Origin: Aequitasia sp047973235
Lineage (GTDB): Bacteria > Bacillota > Clostridia > Lachnospirales > Lachnospiraceae
DNA length: 6,868 bases
NCBI GenBank assembly: GCA_047973235.1
Contig: JBKEBP010000065.1
Span: 1 to 6,868, forward strand
Reading direction: 5' to 3'
Shown here: positions 1-6,314 of the stretch, piece after piece
Layout: each line of letters starts with the position of its first letter
Position numbering within the stretch: the stretch's first letter is position 1
Translations under genes and position numbers: made by a program
The notes under the pieces: generated by a model
The model's database searches: none
What the model saw: the letters and a program-made list of their open reading frames with translations, nothing else
Told to the model about the DNA's origin: nothing

Positions 1-1464
1 TGCGTAATTTTGACTTTTTATATCGCCGATAATGGCATGAATTACCTCTCCATTATCTAAATACCAATCAACATAATCTCCTACTGCCCCAAAAGTTGTT
101 GTGCAGGCTATAACATACCTATTACCTATTTTCCCAAAGCCTTTTTCATCAAAATTCATTCCTGCTTCTTGTCGCAATTTATATTGTGCTGAACTAGGAC
201 TTGTAATCATTTGCCAACCCATATACGTGTAAACCGTTCCGTAAGGTTCTGGAATCTCTATCACGTCTACATCTGGATAATCTGGGGTAGCATATCCTGT
301 GATTTGACTATTAGTTAGCAATCTTGATACTGTTGTTACTGTAACCCCATAATTTCCCTCAACTGTGACAACTCTATCCCCTTCAACGTATTGCACTATT
401 CCAATATGTGAAGCACCGTCACTTTTCATTATTAGTAAATCTCCTGTTTTAGGTACATAATTTTCCTTGCTTTGAAACTGTCCTTTAGATTCAAAAAATG
501 ATTTATAGGTTGATACTGCCCCACTTTTTGGAAACAATCCCGAATCTATATAACCGCACTCATTAGCACACCAACTAACAAAACTTGCACACCAAGGTGT
601 TTGAGTTCCATTAACATAGGTTGACCCCATTGTATATTGCCAAAACTTATCTCCTGTTTGTCCGACTTCTGCTAAAGCTACCGCTACTATAGACGTTCCA
701 CCACTGATTTTATTATCTTCATCTTCGGCAATCCCTAGCAACGCACTTATAATAGTTGTAATAATCAATATAACAACAAGAACTGATGATACAACTGCCA
801 CTATGCCAGAGAAAACAGGCATTACTGCACCCACAACCATTGTTGATATTGCAGAAAAGAAAGCAACAATCTTGTTAGGTTCTTCTGTTTGTGCAATATC
901 ATTATTGTTTATAAATTCATTTTTTGCTGACTGTTTCTCCTGTTCTTTTTGATTGTCTTTGATATTTGCCATTCTTCCAAATTGATTTGCACCTTCTTTA
1001 GCAACCTTTTTTCCAACATCTAACACAACATTTCCTGTCGCAATACCATCAACAACTTTTGAAGATGTTTCCTTGCCTACTTTAGCAGTTTTTATGACTG
1101 TGGTTGTGCTTGCCCCAACCAATGCTTTACCATTACTTTTGACACTTGCTTTTGCAAGGTCTTGTCTTTTTTTAGTTCGGTCTACATATGTTTTTTTGTT
1201 ATATCGTGTTTGCTGATGTTTTTTCTTAGCAATCTTCTTTTCTGCTTTTGCAAGGTACTTTTCTTTTTGGTTTGGCGAAAGCTTTTTCCACCGCTTTTTT
1301 TGTCTTTTTGACATGAATTGCGAAGGGTCACTCTTTGTATCAGAAATATCAGTTTGTAGTTCACTTACAGATATTCTATTAACTTTTAACTCTGATGTGA
1401 TTTTCTTTATGCTTGACCCTGTATTTTTGATTTTCATATCACTTTCTTTATTATTTATCCGCAT
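1..1464 (-). CDS. CD1108-type membrane-anchored CHAP cell-wall hydrolase of a conjugative element (3' end missing)
   Basis: My own minus-strand translation gives 488 residues from ATG at 1464 with no stop before the window edge, so the C-terminus is missing. Residues 1-190 are polar and strongly basic (many KK/KR runs around 50-105), suggesting a cytoplasmic segment. Residues about 199-246 are continuously hydrophobic, enough for one long or two short membrane helices. Residues about 258-380 form a CHAP amidase/endopeptidase domain: TPWCASFVSW with likely nucleophile C292, and GASHIGIV with likely catalytic H353. Residues about 395-488 form a second conserved-looking region (YMGWQMI, YVIACTTTFG, VIHAIIGDIK) of unknown activity. 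The start is supported by an AGAGGGG ribosome binding site at 1472-1478, seven bases upstream and inside the end of the preceding gene, whose stop is only four bases away. The expected role is local peptidoglycan opening for the conjugation channel, equivalent in function to VirB1. Family assignment is from motifs and context; the domain call is firm, the exact family name less so. Confidence 0.88.
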   Translation of the reverse strand, partial: MRINNKESDMKIKNTGSSIKKITSELKVNRISVSELQTDISDTKSDPSQFMSKRQKKRWKKLSPNQKEKYLAKAEKKIAKKKHQQTRYNKKTYVDRTKKRQDLAKASVKSNGKALVGASTTTVIKTAKVGKETSSKVVDGIATGNVVLDVGKKVAKEGANQFGRMANIKDNQKEQEKQSAKNEFINNNDIAQTEEPNKIVAFFSAISTMVVGAVMPVFSGIVAVVSSVLVVILIITTIISALLGIAEDEDNKISGGTSIVAVALAEVGQTGDKFWQYTMGSTYVNGTQTPWCASFVSWCANECGYIDSGLFPKSGAVSTYKSFFESKGQFQSKENYVPKTGDLLIMKSDGASHIGIVQYVEGDRVVTVEGNYGVTVTTVSRLLTNSQITGYATPDYPDVDVIEIPEPYGTVYTYMGWQMITSPSSAQYKLRQEAGMNFDEKGFGKIGNRYVIACTTTFGAVGDYVDWYLDNGEVIHAIIGDIKSQNYA

Positions 1465-1468
1465 GATA

Positions 1469-2077
1469 CTACCCCTCTAAGACTATTAAACCTTCTGACG
1501 TTATTCTGTATTGTGTTTTTTGGGATTCTTTTGTGTAGTCAATCTCGATAATATCGTTAGGCTTTAGTTTGCCTATTCTCTCTGGTGGTTTGACTAACAA
1601 TCTGGAATACAATCCTACTATGTTTTCATTTGGCATTAAGTGTTTTTCATATATAGGCTCATGCTCTCTTTTTACAATCATTTTGTAGTCAAGGTCTAAT
1701 AATTGTCCTGCTACTGTATCTATTGTAGTTATTGCGTCACTTATATTCCCGAACATAATATCTATATCCGTTGAATCCGACAATATCTTCACATAAGCAT
1801 TTCGCTTTTGTGAAAACTCAACAATGCTCATATATAAGGATAGTCCACAATACTTATTGCTTTCTATTCCTATAGTATGCAAAATTTCATCTGTGCTAAA
1901 GCTTATTGTTGCTTTAAACAATCCACTTTTGCCGATTCTTTTGACGCTACTTTTAGCTTTTGCCTTTTTGATTACATTTGCATACGGAAAAACACGAAAC
2001 GTTGTTTCGTAGAACTCACTAAAGATTTCTCTTAAATCTTCATCACAACACAATATTTGCATTTTATATTCTTTCAT
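1469..2077 (-). CDS. Hypothetical conjugative-element protein between VirB4 and the CHAP hydrolase
   Basis: This encodes 202 residues that I do not recognise. There is no signal peptide or membrane segment, so it is probably cytoplasmic or peripheral to the secretion ATPase. The N-terminal half is mixed, with a basic patch near residues 37-50 (KKAKAKSSVKR). The middle reads as alternating strands and helices, and the C-terminus (about 160-202) looks like a small beta-rich unit (NDIIEIDY, YRITSEGLIVLEG). By position it corresponds to CD1109 of C. difficile CTn elements; this is inference from gene order. The ATG at 2077 has no visible Shine-Dalgarno sequence, and neither does the alternative ATG five codons later at 2062, so the start is uncertain. 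It lies 24 bases after the virB4 stop and in the same frame. The hydrolase gene follows after four bases, so the genes are almost certainly cotranscribed. Confidence 0.8.
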   Translation of the reverse strand: MKEYKMQILCCDEDLREIFSEFYETTFRVFPYANVIKKAKAKSSVKRIGKSGLFKATISFSTDEILHTIGIESNKYCGLSLYMSIVEFSQKRNAYVKILSDSTDIDIMFGNISDAITTIDTVAGQLLDLDYKMIVKREHEPIYEKHLMPNENIVGLYSRLLVKPPERIGKLKPNDIIEIDYTKESQKTQYRITSEGLIVLEG

Positions 2078-2089
2078 ATTTTCGCATAC

Positions 2090-2115
2090 AAAAGACAGGC
2101 TTTAGCCTGCCTTTT
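2090..2115 (-). promoter_or_regulatory. Intercistronic hairpin over the virB4 stop codon
   Basis: On the minus strand AAAAGGCAGGC (2115-2105) pairs with GCCTGTCTTTT (2100-2090): 11 base pairs including one G-U, with a four-base loop TAAA. The TAA of virB4 (2104-2102) is in the loop. The 3' arm ends in four U, followed by GUAUG, so it could act as a weak terminator, an mRNA processing or stability element, or a structure affecting translation of the next gene. It is also nearly symmetric on the plus strand. The pairing is seen in sequence; the function is inferred. Confidence 0.6.
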
Positions 2116-4540
2116 GCTCCCCTTTACTATTGTCCTTATCATGAAAATTTGTATCAAATAGTCGGTATAAATCGTTGTTCTCTGGAATAACATTATCAAA
2201 CGGTATTAAACTACTGCCGAACTTCATAAGTCCTGTTCCTATTTCAGCATTAGTTACATATCCCTCTTGTGCTATTGACATAGGAACTACACTACCTAAC
2301 AATTCTCTATCAACTCCTGCTTGATTCATGAATATAATAAACTCACTGTTCGACAACATATTTCTTGTTTCTTTATTTCCTAGACAATCAGCAACATTCT
2401 GTGTGATTCCTGTTAAAAGTCCACCCTGTTTGCGGACTTCCTTCCATAGCTTTTCAAACGCTTTATGACCGTAAGGGTCATTTGTAATAACATGGAATTC
2501 GTCAAGGTATACCCACGTTGCCACTCCACGTTTTGCATTTTTCTTAATACGATTGATTACATTTTCAATCATGATTAGCATGGAAACCGCTCTTAACTCT
2601 GCACCCAAATCACTAATTCCGTAATTGATAAACCTATTGTCAATATCTACATTACTTTGATGTGAAAATATATTTAATGAACCATCTATGAATATCTCCA
2701 TTGATAACGCTAAATCTCTAGCTATATCCCTAAAATCATCTGTTCTGACAACATACTGACCCGAATTATTAATATCGTGGTCTATCAGCAACTCATTTCT
2801 AAAATCCTCAAAAGTTGGAGATACAAAATTCTCGGAATCTATGTTATATGCCTTATGGTAAATATTTGAAACGCACCTATCAATGACTGAACGGTGTCTA
2901 CCTGTTATTTCTTCGGGTTCTATTGCTTTTTGACAGATTCCCAACATAAACTCTGACTTGTCACGAATTAGAAAGTCTAAGCTGTCTTTATCGTCATTAT
3001 CTATGTTTATCTCTAACGGATTGATGTAATCAGTAGTCCGACTTGTTAGATTAATATTTTGACCGCCAAGATTAGAACAAATTTCAAAATACTCATTCAT
3101 GGGGTCTAAAGAGATAACATCATCATCTGTCGAAGCTAAAACTTGACCCATTTCCCACTTTGCTTGTACGGACTTTCCCGACCCCGACAAACCGTAAATA
3201 AATCCGTTGCCATTAGACAACTCTTTCCGATTGCCAACCAACACATTTCTCGATATTTGATTAACACCGTATACTTGTCCGTTTTCTTGATACAGTTCTT
3301 GTACATTGAAAGGCATTAATACCGCCAGAGGTTGAGTAAACATACTTCTCATTATCTCAACCTCTCTACAACCTATTGGAAGTGATGTATTCATAGCAGA
3401 AACTTGTCTGCCACAATATGTTTCTATTTGCATATTAACTCCCGAACCAATTGTTTTTATAGTGTCGATTTTAGAATCGAGGTCTTGCCTGTCTATGCCT
3501 GTGACAAGAATAGTCATTCCCACAAAAAACATTCGAGCGTCATTTGAATGTACTTCATCAAGATATTCTTCTATTTCTTCTTTTTCCTTACGTTTTTCAT
3601 ACGTTATTTCCGAAGAAAAAGCACCGTGTTTATTTCTAAATTCCTGTTGCTTATTAATCTGACGTTCATTATCCATGTAAGCGTCCATAAGCTTACTTTC
3701 GACAATATCTTTAGGAATCGGTGAAATATCTAATGTTGTGATTGTATTAAATGGTACGTTTGTGAGTTCAGTTAAAAAACTGTCGGGCAATGAATTAGGA
3801 TATGCTTTGACAAACATAGTAGTCACAAGTCTATCTTCAAATTGTAAATATTCTAATTCTTCCTTAATATATAAATTGCAAATGTCGTTTTTCCATTCCC
3901 TTTTACTTCTCAAATCTTCCATTGTTAGATTAAACTCTGTTTCTTTACCTAGTCTGTAGAACTTGTGTAAAACCTTCAATCTCTCTACCGCATTTAATAT
4001 TGTAATTCTACTCCCTAGTTCAGTAAAGTTAGTCTTTACACTGGCTTCTATGGTTTGAAAAAATGCGTTTGCATTTGCAAAGTCTTTTCGCTTACAAGTT
4101 ACAACGAAATATCTTTCTTGTTGTATAGTGTTTTTTCCCTCTTTAATTTGGTGTTCTATAGCTTCGTTGTATGACGTTACTAGAGTTTCATAACCTGCTT
4201 TGTCTTTCATCATCACGCTACTGTCAAACTCTTTCTTGTTAAGATTGTGATTAGCTATTATTATCTTGAAATTCACATTCATAGAATTAAGCAGTTTACA
4301 AAAAGCTAAGAAGTGTTCTTCTTTTTCTTTATGGTCTTTGTCTGTATAATTGACATCAGAAAAGGTATACACCTTATCAAATGTTACGTCTGTATCTTTT
4401 CTTATCGGTTTCTCTATCTGGAACACTCCGTTTTCCGAAATAGCATAAATCGGTATCGTCTGTTGTATGCTATTAGGTGTTTTGTATATCGGGTCTGTTC
4501 CCTTTTTACATAATTTAAACCTTTCTTTAACTCCAAACAT
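2102..4540 (-). CDS. virB4: VirB4-like conjugal transfer ATPase (CD1110 type)
   Basis: This is an 812-residue protein, a usual length for Gram-positive VirB4/TraE-like ATPases that energise type IV secretion at the cytoplasmic face of the membrane. Walker A is GLSGSGKS at residues 450-457 (K456). Walker B is VYLDEFHVI with D680 and E681. The downstream TGITQNVADCL (Q714, N715) and R726 fall where the family carries its C-terminal sensor and arginine motifs. Residues 1-430 are the less conserved N-terminal region expected to contact PrgI/VirB3 and other membrane components. No membrane segment is apparent. The ATG at 4540 has AGAAGG at 4549-4554 eight bases upstream, and it follows the PrgI stop by one base, so translation is probably coupled. 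The reading frame is intact. The family call is secure; CD1110 equivalence rests on gene order. Confidence 0.96.
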   Translation of the reverse strand: MFGVKERFKLCKKGTDPIYKTPNSIQQTIPIYAISENGVFQIEKPIRKDTDVTFDKVYTFSDVNYTDKDHKEKEEHFLAFCKLLNSMNVNFKIIIANHNLNKKEFDSSVMMKDKAGYETLVTSYNEAIEHQIKEGKNTIQQERYFVVTCKRKDFANANAFFQTIEASVKTNFTELGSRITILNAVERLKVLHKFYRLGKETEFNLTMEDLRSKREWKNDICNLYIKEELEYLQFEDRLVTTMFVKAYPNSLPDSFLTELTNVPFNTITTLDISPIPKDIVESKLMDAYMDNERQINKQQEFRNKHGAFSSEITYEKRKEKEEIEEYLDEVHSNDARMFFVGMTILVTGIDRQDLDSKIDTIKTIGSGVNMQIETYCGRQVSAMNTSLPIGCREVEIMRSMFTQPLAVLMPFNVQELYQENGQVYGVNQISRNVLVGNRKELSNGNGFIYGLSGSGKSVQAKWEMGQVLASTDDDVISLDPMNEYFEICSNLGGQNINLTSRTTDYINPLEINIDNDDKDSLDFLIRDKSEFMLGICQKAIEPEEITGRHRSVIDRCVSNIYHKAYNIDSENFVSPTFEDFRNELLIDHDINNSGQYVVRTDDFRDIARDLALSMEIFIDGSLNIFSHQSNVDIDNRFINYGISDLGAELRAVSMLIMIENVINRIKKNAKRGVATWVYLDEFHVITNDPYGHKAFEKLWKEVRKQGGLLTGITQNVADCLGNKETRNMLSNSEFIIFMNQAGVDRELLGSVVPMSIAQEGYVTNAEIGTGLMKFGSSLIPFDNVIPENNDLYRLFDTNFHDKDNSKGEQKAG

Positions 4541-4541
4541 T

Positions 4542-4919
4542 TTATCTACCTTCTTTCTTTGTTTTGTCTTTTGTTCGCTTTTTCTTTTTAGTATCAGTAT
4601 CTTGTATCATCAACCGTGAGTATTCCTCACTTGTATATAGAAGTGGTGGCAAAAAAGCTAATCTCCAACGTTCTTTGATATATTCCAACAGCGTCATATC
4701 ATTGATTTTGGCAAGTCCAAATACTCCAATTCCTATTATTATTGGCAAACCAATATAAGTTGCCATTTCTAACGGTACATAGCAATATTTATATACTAAA
4801 AGCATTGTTAGAGAACCAACTACTATGCCTGCACCAACGAAAGTAAGCTGTCTAAGTGTCAAACCTTTCCACATTTCACTACGGTAAGTTTCTATATCCT
4901 TATTAATTTGTATATTCAT
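4542..4919 (-). CDS. PrgI-family (VirB3-like) conjugation membrane protein
   Basis: This is a 125-residue protein with the PrgI layout. A short N-terminal cytoplasmic segment ends in the family-typical GLTLRQL (residues about 19-25). Two closely spaced membrane helices follow (about 26-44 and 53-70), then a segment with W-R-L-F-PP (about 86-93), and a very basic tail (KKKKRTKDKTKKEGR) likely cytoplasmic. PrgI proteins are inner-membrane components that pair with VirB4, equivalent in place to VirB3, and the gene directly precedes virB4 here as expected. The ATG at 4919 is preceded by AAGAGGAG (4923-4930), whose last base is only three bases from the start, slightly close. The VirB6 stop lies 12 bases upstream. 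Confidence 0.9.
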   Translation of the reverse strand: MNIQINKDIETYRSEMWKGLTLRQLTFVGAGIVVGSLTMLLVYKYCYVPLEMATYIGLPIIIGIGVFGLAKINDMTLLEYIKERWRLAFLPPLLYTSEEYSRLMIQDTDTKKKKRTKDKTKKEGR

Positions 4920-4931
4920 AAACTCCTCTTT

Positions 4932-5783
4932 CTACAAGCCTAACGCTCGTTTAACTAAGGCATTTGAGCCTTTAACTGTTGCAACAACTAAATCCATAGA
5001 GAATATAGCATATATAATATCCGCAAATTGTTCGGCACCACTATAAAACTCAAACACACTTGCAAATACGTTTTCTCCAATAAAAAAGCCTGCTATTGAT
5101 AGTGCTAATGCAATAACTACAATCTCAAAGCACAAACTCATGAACTCTTTGAACCATGAAGTCGCTGTATATGACAATCCTCTACCACCTGCTATACTTG
5201 ATAGAGCAGTGGGGGCAAATGGTATCAACATCAATAAGGAAAAAACTCTTTTATACACTGTCAAAACCAATGCTAAACCGCAAACTATCGCTACCAAGAA
5301 GAACACCAAGCTAATAACCCACCCTGCTATAACTCCTACAACGTCAAATAATGCCAAATTGTTGGCAGTTATAGTTTCGGGGTCAAGTGTTCCTAAACCA
5401 CCGCTACTAAGTCCTGTAATTGAACCTACAATGCTTGTTGCCCACTGCAAACACCGTGGAATCCAAATCAAAACACTTGTTACTACTGCATTTGCGATAA
5501 CAAGTCGAACAAACATTAATATAGTTTGCTCTAACGTTAGCATTTGTCTTATATCAGCACTTTCTCTAAAATAGCCTATAAGGAAAAATAAAGCCATGAG
5601 TGAGATTCCTATGGTTAAAAATATCGGGTATATGCTATTAGTCATATATGACCAAGCAGAACTATTAGTTGCTTCGGGGGAAACACCTATAATGCTCCCC
5701 ACCAAAACACAACAAGCGTTCCATACAGAAACACCCATATTAATTAAACCGTCACCTTGAAACAGTCCTAAAATTTCGTCCAT
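4932..5783 (-). CDS. VirB6/TrbL-like polytopic conjugal transfer protein (CD1112 type)
   Basis: This is a 283-residue integral membrane protein. Hydrophobic stretches at about residues 51-72, 88-108, 145-178, 182-198, 212-234 and 250-270 suggest five to seven membrane helices. The charged YFRESADIRQ segment near 71-80 and the YKRVFSLLMLIPFAP segment near 178-192 resemble conserved cytoplasmic loops of VirB6/TrbL-like proteins in Gram-positive elements. The likely role is the central channel of the type IV secretion system in the cytoplasmic membrane. GAAAGGAG at 5790-5797, six bases before the ATG at 5783, supports the start. It lies between the pilin-like Maff2 gene and PrgI, the order known from CTn4-like elements. 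The family call rests on topology plus context; I see no catalytic motif, as expected. Confidence 0.88.
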   Translation of the reverse strand: MDEILGLFQGDGLINMGVSVWNACCVLVGSIIGVSPEATNSSAWSYMTNSIYPIFLTIGISLMALFFLIGYFRESADIRQMLTLEQTILMFVRLVIANAVVTSVLIWIPRCLQWATSIVGSITGLSSGGLGTLDPETITANNLALFDVVGVIAGWVISLVFFLVAIVCGLALVLTVYKRVFSLLMLIPFAPTALSSIAGGRGLSYTATSWFKEFMSLCFEIVVIALALSIAGFFIGENVFASVFEFYSGAEQFADIIYAIFSMDLVVATVKGSNALVKRALGL

Positions 5784-5797
5784 ATGTTACTCCTTTC

Positions 5798-5831
5798 TAT
5801 TAGCAATATTACTAAACGAACATTGCTAATA
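5798..5831 (-). promoter_or_regulatory. Intercistronic hairpin over the maff2 stop codon, abutting the virB6-like ribosome binding site
   Basis: On the minus strand TATTAGCAAT (5831-5822) pairs perfectly with ATTGCTAATA (5807-5798), with a 14-base loop holding the TAG stop (5814-5812) of the upstream gene. The stem ends immediately before GAAAGGAG, the ribosome binding site of the VirB6-like gene. It lacks a U-tract, so it is not a terminator. It could protect the 3' end of a processed upstream message or tune translation of the next gene. The stem is AT-rich, so its stability is moderate. Confidence 0.5.
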
Positions 5832-6153
5832 TTTGTGGAGCAACTACCATGATTAAGCCACCTGCAATACGCTTACCTGCCTGTGTAGTTTGTGCGCCAT
5901 CATGACTTTGCATAGCTGAACCCATTTCAAAAATACCCCAAATGATAACAAATGCACCTAATGCAGTTACTAAATTTCCTGCCCATTCTACAAGCATATT
6001 AATGCCTGCTACTCCACCGTTAGTAGATGCACTTACTGATAAAGGCATTGCCGATACTCCGAATAACACACTTGCCATTACTAGGCTTGCCTTCGTTTTG
6101 ATTTCGTTTACCTTCTTGATTCCTTCACTAACAAACTTTTTAATTCTATTCAT
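5812..6153 (-). CDS. Maff2-family mobile-element protein, VirB2-pilin-like
   Basis: I choose the ATG at 6153 (113 residues) rather than the upstream in-frame ATG at 6210. AGAAAGGA at 6162-6169 lies eight bases before 6153, whereas 6210 falls inside a terminator stem. The N-terminus is basic (MNRIKKFVSEGIKK), followed by a hydrophobic segment at about 22-40 and a possible signal-peptidase site after SVSA (A42). The mature part has hydrophobic segments at about 53-75 and 96-112 joined by a short polar loop (QSHDGAQTTQAGKR). Signal peptide plus two hydrophobic helices with a basic loop is the plan of VirB2/TrbC pilins. In the family, Maff2 proteins sit beside VirB6 in Tn1549/CTn4-like elements. 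A pilin or channel-lining role is inference. The TAG stop is 28 bases before the VirB6-like start. Confidence 0.83.
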   Translation of the reverse strand: MNRIKKFVSEGIKKVNEIKTKASLVMASVLFGVSAMPLSVSASTNGGVAGINMLVEWAGNLVTALGAFVIIWGIFEMGSAMQSHDGAQTTQAGKRIAGGLIMVVAPQILAMFV

Positions 6154-6161
6154 AATTAAAG

Positions 6162-6169
6162 TCCTTTCT
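6162..6169 (-). promoter_or_regulatory. Ribosome binding site deciding the Maff2 start
   Basis: AGAAAGGA on the minus strand lies eight bases before the ATG at 6153. It fixes the start there instead of the longer open frame from 6210, which would begin inside a hairpin stem and add 19 residues that do not look like a signal peptide. Confidence 0.8.
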
Positions 6170-6184
6170 GTGCTTCTTTGCACT

Positions 6185-6219
6185 AAAAAGGGTACTAGAC
6201 TATCTAGCACCCCTTTTTT
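6185..6219 (-). terminator. Second terminator-like hairpin, possibly an attenuator ahead of the transfer genes
   Basis: On the minus strand AAAAAGGGGTGCTAGA (6218-6203) pairs with TCTAGTACCCTTTTT (6199-6185) across a three-base loop: 15 pairs including one G-U, with one bulged G. The 3' arm ends in five U. The stem is much stronger than needed for a simple stop. It also has a T-rich tail on the plus strand (6214-6227), so it could work in both directions. It lies in the untranslated leader of the Maff2 gene, 32 bases before the start codon, so transcription of the transfer genes from upstream must pass it. Confidence 0.75.
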
Positions 6220-6262
6220 ATTTTTTTAAATTAACATTATTAAAGATTGTGTAGCACTAAAT

Positions 6263-6299
6263 AAAAAAAAGCTAAGGTGCTATTAATATCACCTTGCTT
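6263..6299 (-). terminator. Rho-independent terminator of the VaFE surface-protein gene
   Basis: On the minus strand AAGCAAGGTG (6299-6290) pairs with CACCTTAGCTT (6279-6269) with one bulged A and a ten-base loop, followed by a run of U (6270-6263). It starts 16 bases after the TAG stop at 6317-6315. Stem, spacing and U-tract match a standard intrinsic terminator. Confidence 0.85.
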
Positions 6300-6314
6300 A
6301 ATCTTTGTTTGATA

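Larger units (their letters stand above)
6154..6314 (-). promoter_or_regulatory. Leader between the surface-protein gene and the transfer genes
   Basis: This 161-base gap is the only real intergenic region in the window. It carries two terminator-like hairpins and a small GTGC/GCAC hairpin (6170-6183) just before the Maff2 ribosome binding site. I looked for a sigma-A promoter between the two terminators. The sequence is rich in A and T with TAATAAT-like stretches near 6236-6244, but no -35 box at a suitable distance is convincing. Expression of the transfer genes may therefore come from readthrough or from a promoter I cannot recognise. Confidence 0.45.

Noticed and set aside
1148..1256. Two copies of the 13-base string GCTTTTGCAAGGT at 1148 and 1244
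   Set aside because: They encode the similar Leu-Ala-Lys-Ala stretches in a low-complexity basic region; too short and isolated to be a functional repeat.
1182..1364. 60-codon minus-strand frame rich in Lys and Arg
   Set aside because: It is an out-of-frame reading of the Lys-rich N-terminal part of the CHAP hydrolase, which is the continuous frame with a good ribosome binding site.
5140..5574. 144-codon open frame on the plus strand
   Set aside because: It lies antisense within the VirB6-like gene and its translation shows no domain; long antisense frames are common opposite hydrophobic genes in AT-rich DNA.
6154..6210. Longer Maff2 product starting at ATG 6210
   Set aside because: That ATG is inside the stem of a terminator-like hairpin, and the extra 19 residues precede what looks like a complete signal-peptide start with a well-placed ribosome binding site.
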